Shown here in pieces: positions 1 through 6,699 of a stretch of 20,690 bases of DNA. Position 1 is the first letter of the stretch, and every line of letters starts with the position of its first letter. The DNA is from CAINVV01 sp031432175 (lineage in GTDB: Bacteria; Bacteroidota; Bacteroidia; Bacteroidales; Prolixibacteraceae), in assembly GCA_964358545.1 (NCBI GenBank), contig CAYHQN010000077.1, positions 1-20,690 of the forward strand. Reading direction: 5' to 3'. Below the pieces are notes generated by a model. It ran no database searches. It saw nothing but the letters and a program-made list of their open reading frames with translations, and was not told the DNA's origin. The translations under genes and the position numbers were made by a program.

Positions 1-1155
1 CCACAAAATTACTCCAGCCCTAAGCCTTGCCTGATGGGAGAGCAAATAAGAAACCAGAATTCCTTCTTTGTTGCTTCCTTTCCAATCAGGCCAGTAATCA
101 CTCATTTTTTTTGTCACGATAAACTTCTTCTGATCGGCCAGCATCATCAAGGCAGGAACCGGGGCTAAAACTTTGGTCACAGAGGCCAGATCGTACAAAT
201 CATCATCCTGAACGGCCAGATTTTTCGAGTAGGTATGAAATCCATAAGATTTCTGGTAAAACACCTTCCCATTTCTGGCCAGGAGAAGCTGACATCCCGG
301 GAAGGCCTTTTCCCTTAATCCAATACCTACCAGGGAGTCTATTTTCTGAGAGAGCCTGAGCGAATCAATTCCAACCTCCTCGGGCAAGACATAACTGAGC
401 CTGTCGATGGATGGAAAAATGATGCCATCCCCCATTTTATAGATTCCAAGATCATCGGTTAGTTTTCCCTTTGAGGGGATAGCCCCAAAAACCAATTGTG
501 CAGATAGGTCAATCCTATCATAGTCGACCTTTTCGGCAACCAGAAGGGCAGAACTCTTTTCAGTTACGGCTCCGCTAGCAAAAAAACGGGCAGAGCCAAA
601 TAAAACAAACACGGATTTGGCATTTTTAGCCACATTGCCAGCCAGCTGTTTCTCCACATCCATCAGGTAGGCCCCAAGTTCAACAAGTGAAGCAGTATAC
701 ATGGCATTGTCGCCCGATTTTGAATTTACTCCTTCGTTCTGATCCCCTACCGCATAGACAACCAGATTGTACCCTTCTGATTTTGATTGTATTGTTCTTA
801 GGGATTCAGACTTCTTATACGGATCCAATGTCAAATGATCCGCTTTTGCATACCTGTTTATCCAGGGTGAAAGAGCTCCACCTTCCGCAAAACCAATGTT
901 TACCACCAATATTTTTAAGGTATCCAGCCTGTTAAGCGGCAGAAGCTGTCCACTGTTTTTAAGAACCACCAAAGAGTTTTGAGCCTCCTCTCTCCTCAAC
1001 ACACGAAGCGTACGCAGAGGTGAGATAGGTTTAGGATAAGAAACTTTAACCGGATGAGCGACATGCGCCACTTTCACTGCCTTACCCCTTTTCTGGGCAG
1101 AAAGGGCAATTGAGAAAATGGAGCAAAAGAGTAGCAGCAATATTTTTTTTGACAT
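1..1155 (-). CDS. Secreted GH3 C-terminal domain + beta-lactamase-fold serine hydrolase (partial, runs off left edge)
   Basis: 385 codons are visible on the minus strand from an ATG at 1155; the C-terminus lies beyond position 1. Residues 1-21 are a signal peptide (hydrophobic LLLLFCSIFSIALSA, then Q). Residues about 50-245 resemble the C-terminal domain of family 3 glycoside hydrolases (AQNSLVVLKNSGQLLPL; AQLVFGAIPSKGKL). After 'LPEEVGID' a class C beta-lactamase/serine hydrolase domain begins, with the nucleophile motif S325-V-T-K328 in LYDLASVTK. Known Bacteroidota relatives are about 1000 residues with a GH3 catalytic barrel (NagZ-like beta-N-acetylglucosaminidase) between signal peptide and this domain; here the barrel is absent. 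Any activity therefore probably rests on the serine hydrolase part, for example a peptidase or esterase acting on wall fragments. It is divergent from the NamZ-like gene, which supports a role in peptidoglycan turnover. Domain identity is confident; function is inferred. Confidence 0.85.
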   Translation of the reverse strand, partial: MSKKILLLLFCSIFSIALSAQKRGKAVKVAHVAHPVKVSYPKPISPLRTLRVLRREEAQNSLVVLKNSGQLLPLNRLDTLKILVVNIGFAEGGALSPWINRYAKADHLTLDPYKKSESLRTIQSKSEGYNLVVYAVGDQNEGVNSKSGDNAMYTASLVELGAYLMDVEKQLAGNVAKNAKSVFVLFGSARFFASGAVTEKSSALLVAEKVDYDRIDLSAQLVFGAIPSKGKLTDDLGIYKMGDGIIFPSIDRLSYVLPEEVGIDSLRLSQKIDSLVGIGLREKAFPGCQLLLARNGKVFYQKSYGFHTYSKNLAVQDDDLYDLASVTKVLAPVPALMMLADQKKFIVTKKMSDYWPDWKGSNKEGILVSYLLSHQARLRAGVILW

Positions 1156-1183
1156 CAGAAGAAGTTCAATGGAAATCTTACGC

Positions 1184-1191
1184 CAAATCTA
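1184..1191 (-). promoter_or_regulatory. Candidate -7 promoter box for the leftward GH3_C/serine hydrolase gene
   Basis: Read on the minus strand this is TAGATTTG, an exact match to the Bacteroidota -7 consensus TAnnTTTG. A TTTC lies 19 bases upstream in place of the TTTG -33 box. Transcription would start roughly 20-25 bases before the ATG at 1155. Confidence 0.5.
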
Positions 1192-1271
1192 ACCAAATGC
1201 CCACAATTCCGAAATTTTATTAAGCCACAAAATTGGTAGGACAAAAAAACGCATTGTACCATTGATATCCC

Positions 1272-1279
1272 TATCTTAG
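1272..1279 (+). promoter_or_regulatory. Candidate -7 promoter box for the NamZ-like gene
   Basis: TATCTTAG is one base away from TAnnTTTG and lies 17 bases before the ATG at 1297. The best upstream partner, ATTG at 1253-1256, is only 15 bases away, so support is weak. The 141-base gap between the two divergent starts must hold promoters for both directions. Confidence 0.3.
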
Positions 1280-1296
1280 CAAAAAAAAACAATCCC

Positions 1297-2502
1297 ATGG
1301 CACGAGATTATCTTTCAGCCTCCAGTCGATCTTTCCATTCTGAGCTACGGATTAAGGTCTTTGCTTTGATGATCCTCCTGTTTTTCAACATCCATTCCCA
1401 AGCCCAAAAAGGTGAGCCGGTTTGCGGTGCTGACCGTCCTGAACTTTACCTATCCAGCCTGAAGGGTCTCCGTCTCGGATTGGTGGTGAACCACACTTCC
1501 ACAGTCAATGGAGAGCATCTGGTCGATTTTTTGAAAGGCAAAGGCATTACCATGAAGGCCCTCTTTGCACCGGAACACGGTCTGCGGGGAGAGGCGGATG
1601 CCGGTGAAAAGATCTTCAATTCCGTAGATGCCAAAACAGGAATACCTATCATCTCTATTTATGGCAAAAATAACCGGCCGACGACAGAGCAGCTTGCAGA
1701 TATTGATCTCGTAATTTACGATATCCAGGATGTAGGTTGCAGGTTTTACACTTACATCAGTACCTTACATTATATAATGGAGGCTTGTGCTGAAAATGGC
1801 AAGAAGCTTCTGGTACTGGACCGTCCCAATCCTAACGGGGATTACTGTGCCGGACCAATACTGAAGCCAGCTTTCCGATCGGGTGTCGGTGTCGATCCGA
1901 TTCCTGTTGTTCATGGCTGCACGGTGGGTGAATTGGCACAAATGATCAACGGAGAGGGGTGGTTGAAAAATGGCCTGAAATGCGACCTCAAGGTCATTCC
2001 TGTTAAGAATTACACACACCAAACGGCTTATGCCCCACCCGTCAAACCCTCCCCCAACCTTCCCAACTACACCTCTATCAGGCTCTACCCTTCTCTTTGC
2101 TTTTTTGAATCAACCAGTGTGAGCATTGGCAGGGGAACGACCTTCCCCTTCCAGGTAATTGGCTTCCCTGATCAAAAATTCGGTGGGTTTTCCTTCACAC
2201 CTCAAAGTCTCAAAGGGTTCGATATGAACCCTCTCCAAAAAGACAAAATCTGTTACGGGGAGGATCTGAGGAACCTGAAGGAGATTCCAAAATTCACGTT
2301 AAAATATTTTCTTGACTGGTACGGCAAATTTGGGCAGGCCAGTGAATTCCTCACAAGAGTACGCTGGTTCAACCTGCTGATTGGCGACGACCGGATCCTG
2401 ACCATGATCCAGGCAGGCAAAAGCGAAAAAGAGATCACCGATAGCTGGCAAGAGGAATTAGAAAGATACAAGGTTGTACGATCCAAATACTTACTTTATT
2501 GA
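1297..2502 (+). CDS. namZ: Exo-beta-N-acetylmuramidase NamZ-like protein (DUF1343, GH171)
   Basis: A 401-residue exported protein of the DUF1343 family. Its characterised members (NamZ, CAZy GH171) remove terminal MurNAc from peptidoglycan glycans. The basic N-terminal stretch and hydrophobic segment at 20-30 followed by SQA/Q form a signal peptide with an unusually long n-region. Family signatures are all present: FAPEHGLRG (90-98, with the conserved Glu93-His94), DIQDVGCRFYTY (142-153), DRPNPN (175-180), HGCTVGE (206-212), PSPNLP (251-256) and VSIGRGT (275-281). The length is normal. The ATG at 1297 is preferred because the next Met (residue 25) would cut the signal peptide too short. The downstream symporter starts inside its stop codon, implying one transcript. 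NamZ function is a family-based assignment; exact substrate chemistry is not visible in the sequence. Confidence 0.88.
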   Translation: MARDYLSASSRSFHSELRIKVFALMILLFFNIHSQAQKGEPVCGADRPELYLSSLKGLRLGLVVNHTSTVNGEHLVDFLKGKGITMKALFAPEHGLRGEADAGEKIFNSVDAKTGIPIISIYGKNNRPTTEQLADIDLVIYDIQDVGCRFYTYISTLHYIMEACAENGKKLLVLDRPNPNGDYCAGPILKPAFRSGVGVDPIPVVHGCTVGELAQMINGEGWLKNGLKCDLKVIPVKNYTHQTAYAPPVKPSPNLPNYTSIRLYPSLCFFESTSVSIGRGTTFPFQVIGFPDQKFGGFSFTPQSLKGFDMNPLQKDKICYGEDLRNLKEIPKFTLKYFLDWYGKFGQASEFLTRVRWFNLLIGDDRILTMIQAGKSEKEITDSWQEELERYKVVRSKYLLY

Positions 2503-3941
2503 ATCCACTACTCGTCGCATCACTCCTCTCGGGATATTTTGTTATTTTAATTTTGGTGGCCTACCTCACCAGCAGGTCGGCAACGACCGATACTTTTTTC
2601 ACGGCCAACAGAAAATCTCCCTGGTTTGTCGTAGCATTCGGCATGATCGGAACCACTATTTCTGGTGTAACATTTATCTCTGTACCGGGTGAAGTAGGCA
2701 ACTCTGCCTTTACCTATTTCCAATTTATCATGGGGAATTTTGTCGGGTACATGGTTGTAGCCTTTATTCTTCTACCTGTCTATTACCGGATGAACCTCAT
2801 ATCAATCTACACTTACCTGGAGGAACGTCTGGGATTTTACTCTTACAAATCAGGCTCTTTCTTTTTTCTGCTCTCCCGAACCATTGGTGCGGCTTTCAGG
2901 ATGTACCTTGTAGCAGAGGTCCTTCAACTAGCCTTTTTTGCCCATTTTGGCATTCCATTTGGTGTGACGGTGCTGATCAGCATTCTACTGATTTGGATTT
3001 ATACTACCAAAGGCGGCGTGAAAACAATCATCTGGACAGATTCCCTTCAGACCATCTTTCTGATCTCTGCGGTGGTTCTTACCATCTATTTTATCTTCCA
3101 TAGCTTTGGATGGAGTTTTGGGCAGATGATCAATCAAGTTCAAGAGAGTCCCCATTCAAAAGTTTTTGATTGGGACTGGAGGTCAGGGAAATTCTTCGTA
3201 AAACAATTCCTTGCAGGTATATTCATCACCATTGTTATGTCGGGACTCGATCAGGACATGATGCAAAAGAACCTGACTTGTAAAAACCTGAAGGAGGCAC
3301 AGAAAAACATGCTGACATTCAGTGCCATATTCGTTGCGGTTGTATGGATGTTCCTAACATTGGGAGCATTGCTGTATATCTATGCAGAGTCTCACCAAAT
3401 CGCACTTCCTCAAAAAAGTGACGACTTGTATCCACTACTTGCGATCAATCACATGAACCTGATGATCGGCGTCTTCTTTTTGCTGGGCATTACGGCTGCC
3501 AACTATGCCAGTGCCGATTCTGCTCTAACATCATTGACTACAGCATTTTGCATAGATTTTCTTAATTTCGGAAAACGTGAGGACCAAAACAAGAAGCGTC
3601 TGTTGAAAATAACACACATTGGATTTTCATTGCTCCTGTTTTTGGTGATTATGATTTTTAAGGCAGTCAACAACCAAAGCGTCGTGATGGCTGTTTTTAA
3701 GGTGGCGGGACTTACATATGGCCCTCTTCTTGGGCTCTTTTCGTTCGGTATGCTGACAAGATTCAGGATCAAAGACAGCCTTGTGCCAATAGTGGTCGTA
3801 GCCGCACCAACTCTTTCAGGGCTCCTCAACCATTTTTCGGAACAACTGCTAAACGGCTATCAGATTGGATTTGAATTAATTATAATTAACGGAGCATTTA
3901 CTTTTTTTGGATTATTCCTGATAAGAATACGGCAAAAATAA
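2499..3941 (+). CDS. Sodium:solute symporter (SSS family), probable wall-sugar uptake
   Basis: A 480-residue inner-membrane protein with about 13 hydrophobic segments, of the sodium:solute symporter family (SLC5-like). The conserved N-terminal block (FFTANRKSPWFVVAFGMIGTTISGVTFISVPG, split here as FFTANRKSPW at 35-44 and GMIGTTISG at 48-56) marks a Bacteroidota subgroup. TTKGGVKTIIWTDSLQT and SGLDQDMMQKNL are further family signatures. The start is a TTG at 2499 overlapping the TGA of the NamZ-like gene. The first in-frame ATG (residue 49) lies inside the conserved block, so the TTG or something very near it must be used. Context suggests that it imports MurNAc or a MurNAc-containing fragment released by the neighbouring enzyme. 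The substrate is inferred only; SSS proteins also carry sugars, amino acids and sialic acid. Confidence 0.85.
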   Translation: MNPLLVASLLSGYFVILILVAYLTSRSATTDTFFTANRKSPWFVVAFGMIGTTISGVTFISVPGEVGNSAFTYFQFIMGNFVGYMVVAFILLPVYYRMNLISIYTYLEERLGFYSYKSGSFFFLLSRTIGAAFRMYLVAEVLQLAFFAHFGIPFGVTVLISILLIWIYTTKGGVKTIIWTDSLQTIFLISAVVLTIYFIFHSFGWSFGQMINQVQESPHSKVFDWDWRSGKFFVKQFLAGIFITIVMSGLDQDMMQKNLTCKNLKEAQKNMLTFSAIFVAVVWMFLTLGALLYIYAESHQIALPQKSDDLYPLLAINHMNLMIGVFFLLGITAANYASADSALTSLTTAFCIDFLNFGKREDQNKKRLLKITHIGFSLLLFLVIMIFKAVNNQSVVMAVFKVAGLTYGPLLGLFSFGMLTRFRIKDSLVPIVVVAAPTLSGLLNHFSEQLLNGYQIGFELIIINGAFTFFGLFLIRIRQK

Positions 3942-3954
3942 AACGCGTTAAAAA

Positions 3955-3986
3955 TTGTTAAAATTCATTTTTTTTCTTTATATTTG
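3955..3986 (+). promoter_or_regulatory. Probable promoter of the beta-helix lipoprotein / EEP operon
   Basis: TATATTTG at 3979-3986 matches the Bacteroidota -7 consensus TAnnTTTG exactly. A TTG at 3955-3957 lies 21 bases upstream as the -33 element. It sits in the gap after the symporter stop and predicts a leader of about 55 bases before the ATG at 4049. Confidence 0.65.
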
Positions 3987-4048
3987 ATAGACTACTTTAT
4001 GGGAAAACTGTCTAAGTAGAAAAATATTCCCTTATATACCTACTTGGT

Positions 4049-5473
4049 ATGAAAAGCTTATTCGTGACATTGGCCTTTGTTCTGACATTCCTGTTTATAA
4101 GCAGTTGTCAGAAAGAGCATGAAAGTGATTCGAACGGGAGGTTATTGTCATTTTCAACCGACACGGTAGCTTTTGATACCATTTTTACTTCTATTGGCAC
4201 TCCCACCAAGAATTTAAGGGTTTACAATACAACCAACGATCGGATCATTGTCTCCTCTATCCGTTTGGCAGGAGGAGAGAACAGCGGATTCAGGTTAAAC
4301 ATCAATGGTGAGGCTACCAACGAAGTTTTGAACGTAGAAATCCCAGCGCGAGACAGTATATTCATCTTTGTGGAAGCAACTCTGAACAAGCTTGGCACCC
4401 ATCAGACCATGGTGGCCGAGGACTCCATCCTTTTTAAGGTTAACAGCAAGGAGCAAAAAGTGAGATTGCTGGCCTGGGGACAAGACTTCAAACTGATCCG
4501 TTCAGAGATGATTAAAACCACCACCTGGACCAAAGAAAAACCATATCTGGTATACGGTTATGCCTATGTTGACTCATGTCAGACACTTTCCATCGATCCG
4601 GGTTGTACCATCTATTTCCACAAGAATGCCGGGCTATTCATCAAAGGGTCATTGATTGTAAAAGGAACATCCGAAGATCCTGTTGTGTTCAAGGGCGACC
4701 GCATGGAGACCGGATATGCCAATCTGCCGGATCAATGGAACGGGATAACGCTACTTTCGGGAAGTCACAACAATATTATAGACCACTCCATCATCAAAAA
4801 TGCAAACATTGGCCTGCAGGTTGGTAACATTGAAAAAGAAGGATATGCTTCTGTTAAACTGGCAAATACACGCATAGAAAATATGAGCTGGTCGGGCATA
4901 TGGGCCATGAAATCGAAGATTCTCGCTTACAACTGTGTGATAGCGAACATCGGGTACTACAATACGGCACTTCTTTTGGGCGGCGATTATCAATTTTACC
5001 AGACCACTTTTGCCAACTATAACACCGACAATACCAGGCCATTTCGGAATACTGAAACTTTGACCCTCTCCAATTACCTGGTCAACAGCACCAGTGGCGC
5101 TAAATATGTTGGGGATCTTAACCAGGCCGTTTTTGGAAATTGTATCATCAGTGGGCTCAATCCTGATGAACTCAAGATTTCAATGGACAAACAGGGGAAA
5201 TCCAATTACCTGTTCGACCACTGTCTTATTCAAATCTCAGACACATTCAAATTACCCAACCCTGACCGATTCCTTAGCCTGCAACGGAATATCAATCCAA
5301 AGTTCATCAATCCCCAAAAGGGAATTTACGAACTTGACACTTTGTCAGCTGCAAAAGACGTTGGCAAAGAGGCCATCGCAAAGATCTACTCCATTGATTT
5401 GAAGGGGGCTGACAGAAACATCGATGCTGGCGCTGACCTTGGTGCCTTCGAGCGCATCGAAAAGAAAAAATAA
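4049..5473 (+). CDS. Right-handed beta-helix lipoprotein, probably surface exposed
   Basis: 474 residues with a lipoprotein signal ending FISSC; Cys20 is the lipidation site. The following QKEHE resembles the acidic lipoprotein export signal (QKDDE-like) described for Bacteroidota surface lipoproteins, so the protein probably faces outward. Residues about 30-150 look like an Ig-like or beta-sandwich domain (IFTSIGTPTKNLRVYNTTNDRI is typical of such domains). Residues about 170-400 form a parallel beta-helix resembling pectate-lyase-like repeats, with recurring short hydrophobic strands (CTIYFHKNAGLFIKGSLIVKG region; NNIIDHSIIKNANIGLQVGN). The C-terminus ends AGADLGAFE, as in the choice-of-anchor Q module. 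No catalytic residues can be named; polysaccharide binding or lysis is possible. It lies 6 bases before the EEP-fold gene, implying co-transcription. Confidence 0.75.
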   Translation: MKSLFVTLAFVLTFLFISSCQKEHESDSNGRLLSFSTDTVAFDTIFTSIGTPTKNLRVYNTTNDRIIVSSIRLAGGENSGFRLNINGEATNEVLNVEIPARDSIFIFVEATLNKLGTHQTMVAEDSILFKVNSKEQKVRLLAWGQDFKLIRSEMIKTTTWTKEKPYLVYGYAYVDSCQTLSIDPGCTIYFHKNAGLFIKGSLIVKGTSEDPVVFKGDRMETGYANLPDQWNGITLLSGSHNNIIDHSIIKNANIGLQVGNIEKEGYASVKLANTRIENMSWSGIWAMKSKILAYNCVIANIGYYNTALLLGGDYQFYQTTFANYNTDNTRPFRNTETLTLSNYLVNSTSGAKYVGDLNQAVFGNCIISGLNPDELKISMDKQGKSNYLFDHCLIQISDTFKLPNPDRFLSLQRNINPKFINPQKGIYELDTLSAAKDVGKEAIAKIYSIDLKGADRNIDAGADLGAFERIEKKK

Positions 5474-5479
5474 CGGATA

Positions 5480-6532
5480 ATGCGGGCAATCTCCTTGCTT
5501 GGCGTGTGGCTATTATTGCTTATTGTTCCTTTCCATCTTGAACTTTACGGGCAAAACAAGCCAATAAAAGATTACAGGGTAGTCTTTTACAATACCGAAA
5601 ACCTTTTTGATCCATTCGATGACCCTGCTACCAACGATGGTGAATTTACCCCGGGTGGAAAGTGTCATTGGACAATCCCAAGGCTGGACCAGAAGGTAAT
5701 GATGGTATACCGCGCCATCATATCCGCATCCAATGGAGAGTTTCCTGATATCATAGGTCTGGCAGAGATTGAAAATCTTTGGATATTGGAGTATCTGCTC
5801 AAAAAGAGTCCCTTCAAAGAGGCAAATTATGGCATTGTTCACAAGGAATCCCCCGATCCAAGAGGTATCGACGTGGCCCTGCTTTACAGGAAGGAGACCG
5901 TAGTTCCAATTGATTTTGAATTTATTCCGGTGCATGGCAATGGATCATCCCATTTTTCTTCCAGGGATATCCTGCATTTTAAGGCCCAGCTCAACAAAGA
6001 GACGATCCATTTTTTCGTGAACCACTGGTCCTCAAGAAGTGGTGGTTACATGGAGACCCTGGAGAAACGAAATATTGCCGCACGAATTGTTCGGCGAACG
6101 ATTGACTCCCTGCTTGTAATCAACCCACAAAGTAAACTATTGCTGATGGGTGATTTTAATGCGACTCCGAATGAGGACTGTTTCACAAAAATATTGGGAA
6201 CATCCGTGCAAGCTCACTTCTCCGAAGGAAAAACCCTTTTCAACCTTTCCCAAAAATGGATGAATGAAGGAGTAGGCACCATCCGCACGAGAGGTCACTG
6301 GGAAATTTTTGACCAGTTTATCTGCTCATCCAACCTGCTCAACAGAAATGGGTTACAAATTTCTCAAAAGGAAACCGTTGTCTGCACCGAAGATTTATTA
6401 ATGGAGGAGGATAAAAGGTATTTGGGCAAAAAACCCTTCCGTACCTATCTTGGACCGGTTTATCACGGGGGAGTTAGTGATCATCTTCCCATCTCCACGG
6501 TAATCAGAAGCGAAGTGACTAAAGTGCGCTAA
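5480..6532 (+). CDS. Secreted endonuclease/exonuclease/phosphatase (EEP) family protein
   Basis: 350 residues with a signal peptide (hydrophobic 5-20, cleavage near ELYGQ). The Mg-dependent EEP fold is clear from its ordered motifs: YNTEN (37-41), the metal-binding Glu in GLAEIEN (E96), DPRGIDVALLYR (126-137), NHWSSR (181-186), GDFNATP (224-230) and the C-terminal catalytic SDH (333-335). The family includes DNases, sphingomyelinases and inositol phosphatases. This Bacteroidota subgroup is usually annotated only as an EEP protein, so the substrate is unknown. An extracellular or periplasmic nuclease scavenging DNA is plausible. The last codons (VTKVR and stop) are built from the AAAGTG repeat described at 6512-6630, so the repeat has supplied the end of the reading frame. 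It follows the beta-helix lipoprotein by 6 bases. Confidence 0.88.
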   Translation: MRAISLLGVWLLLLIVPFHLELYGQNKPIKDYRVVFYNTENLFDPFDDPATNDGEFTPGGKCHWTIPRLDQKVMMVYRAIISASNGEFPDIIGLAEIENLWILEYLLKKSPFKEANYGIVHKESPDPRGIDVALLYRKETVVPIDFEFIPVHGNGSSHFSSRDILHFKAQLNKETIHFFVNHWSSRSGGYMETLEKRNIAARIVRRTIDSLLVINPQSKLLLMGDFNATPNEDCFTKILGTSVQAHFSEGKTLFNLSQKWMNEGVGTIRTRGHWEIFDQFICSSNLLNRNGLQISQKETVVCTEDLLMEEDKRYLGKKPFRTYLGPVYHGGVSDHLPISTVIRSEVTKVR

Positions 6533-6630
6533 AGTGAGCTAAAGTGCCTAAAGTTATAGACTCCGAACAAAATATGCCAGAGGTAAGTACTTTATGCACT
6601 TTAGTTCACTCTAGTCACTTTTAACTTTTA
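6512..6630. repeat. AAAGTG tandem repeat arms in inverted orientation
   Basis: The left arm (6512-6559) has five 9-10-base units of the form AAAGTG + 1-2 bases + CT, the last one degenerate. The right arm (6585-6630), read on the other strand, has units of the same form in the same order: AAAGTGACT, AGAGTGAACT, AAAGTGCAT and AAAGTACTT. The two arms can fold into a long imperfect hairpin around a non-repetitive centre of about 25 bases. The left arm begins inside the EEP gene and provides its stop codon. It occupies most of the 167-base gap before the TonB-dependent receptor. The repeat is seen directly; its role (terminator, mobile repeat or protein target) is unknown. Confidence 0.8.
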
Positions 6631-6699
6631 ATTAACAACTCCACTTTAAACTCTTAGACTTCGATGGTGTCAAAATCTACAAACAACAGTAATTGACAC

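Noticed and set aside
687..935. 82-codon plus-strand open frame
   Set aside because: It lies antisense inside the GH3_C/serine hydrolase gene, whose minus-strand frame is open throughout and has clear homology; no signal or motif in the plus-strand frame.
3876..3889. Perfect 14-base A/T palindrome (TTAATTATAATTAA)
   Set aside because: Made only of A and T, lies within the coding end of the symporter and encodes ordinary membrane residues; too weak for a terminator and likely by chance.
5513..5935. 140-codon minus-strand open frame inside the EEP gene
   Set aside because: Antisense to a gene with ordered EEP motifs; no start context or domain.
6512..6559. CRISPR-like repeats
   Set aside because: Units are 9-10 bases, contiguous without spacers and imperfect, so this is a tandem repeat, not a CRISPR array.
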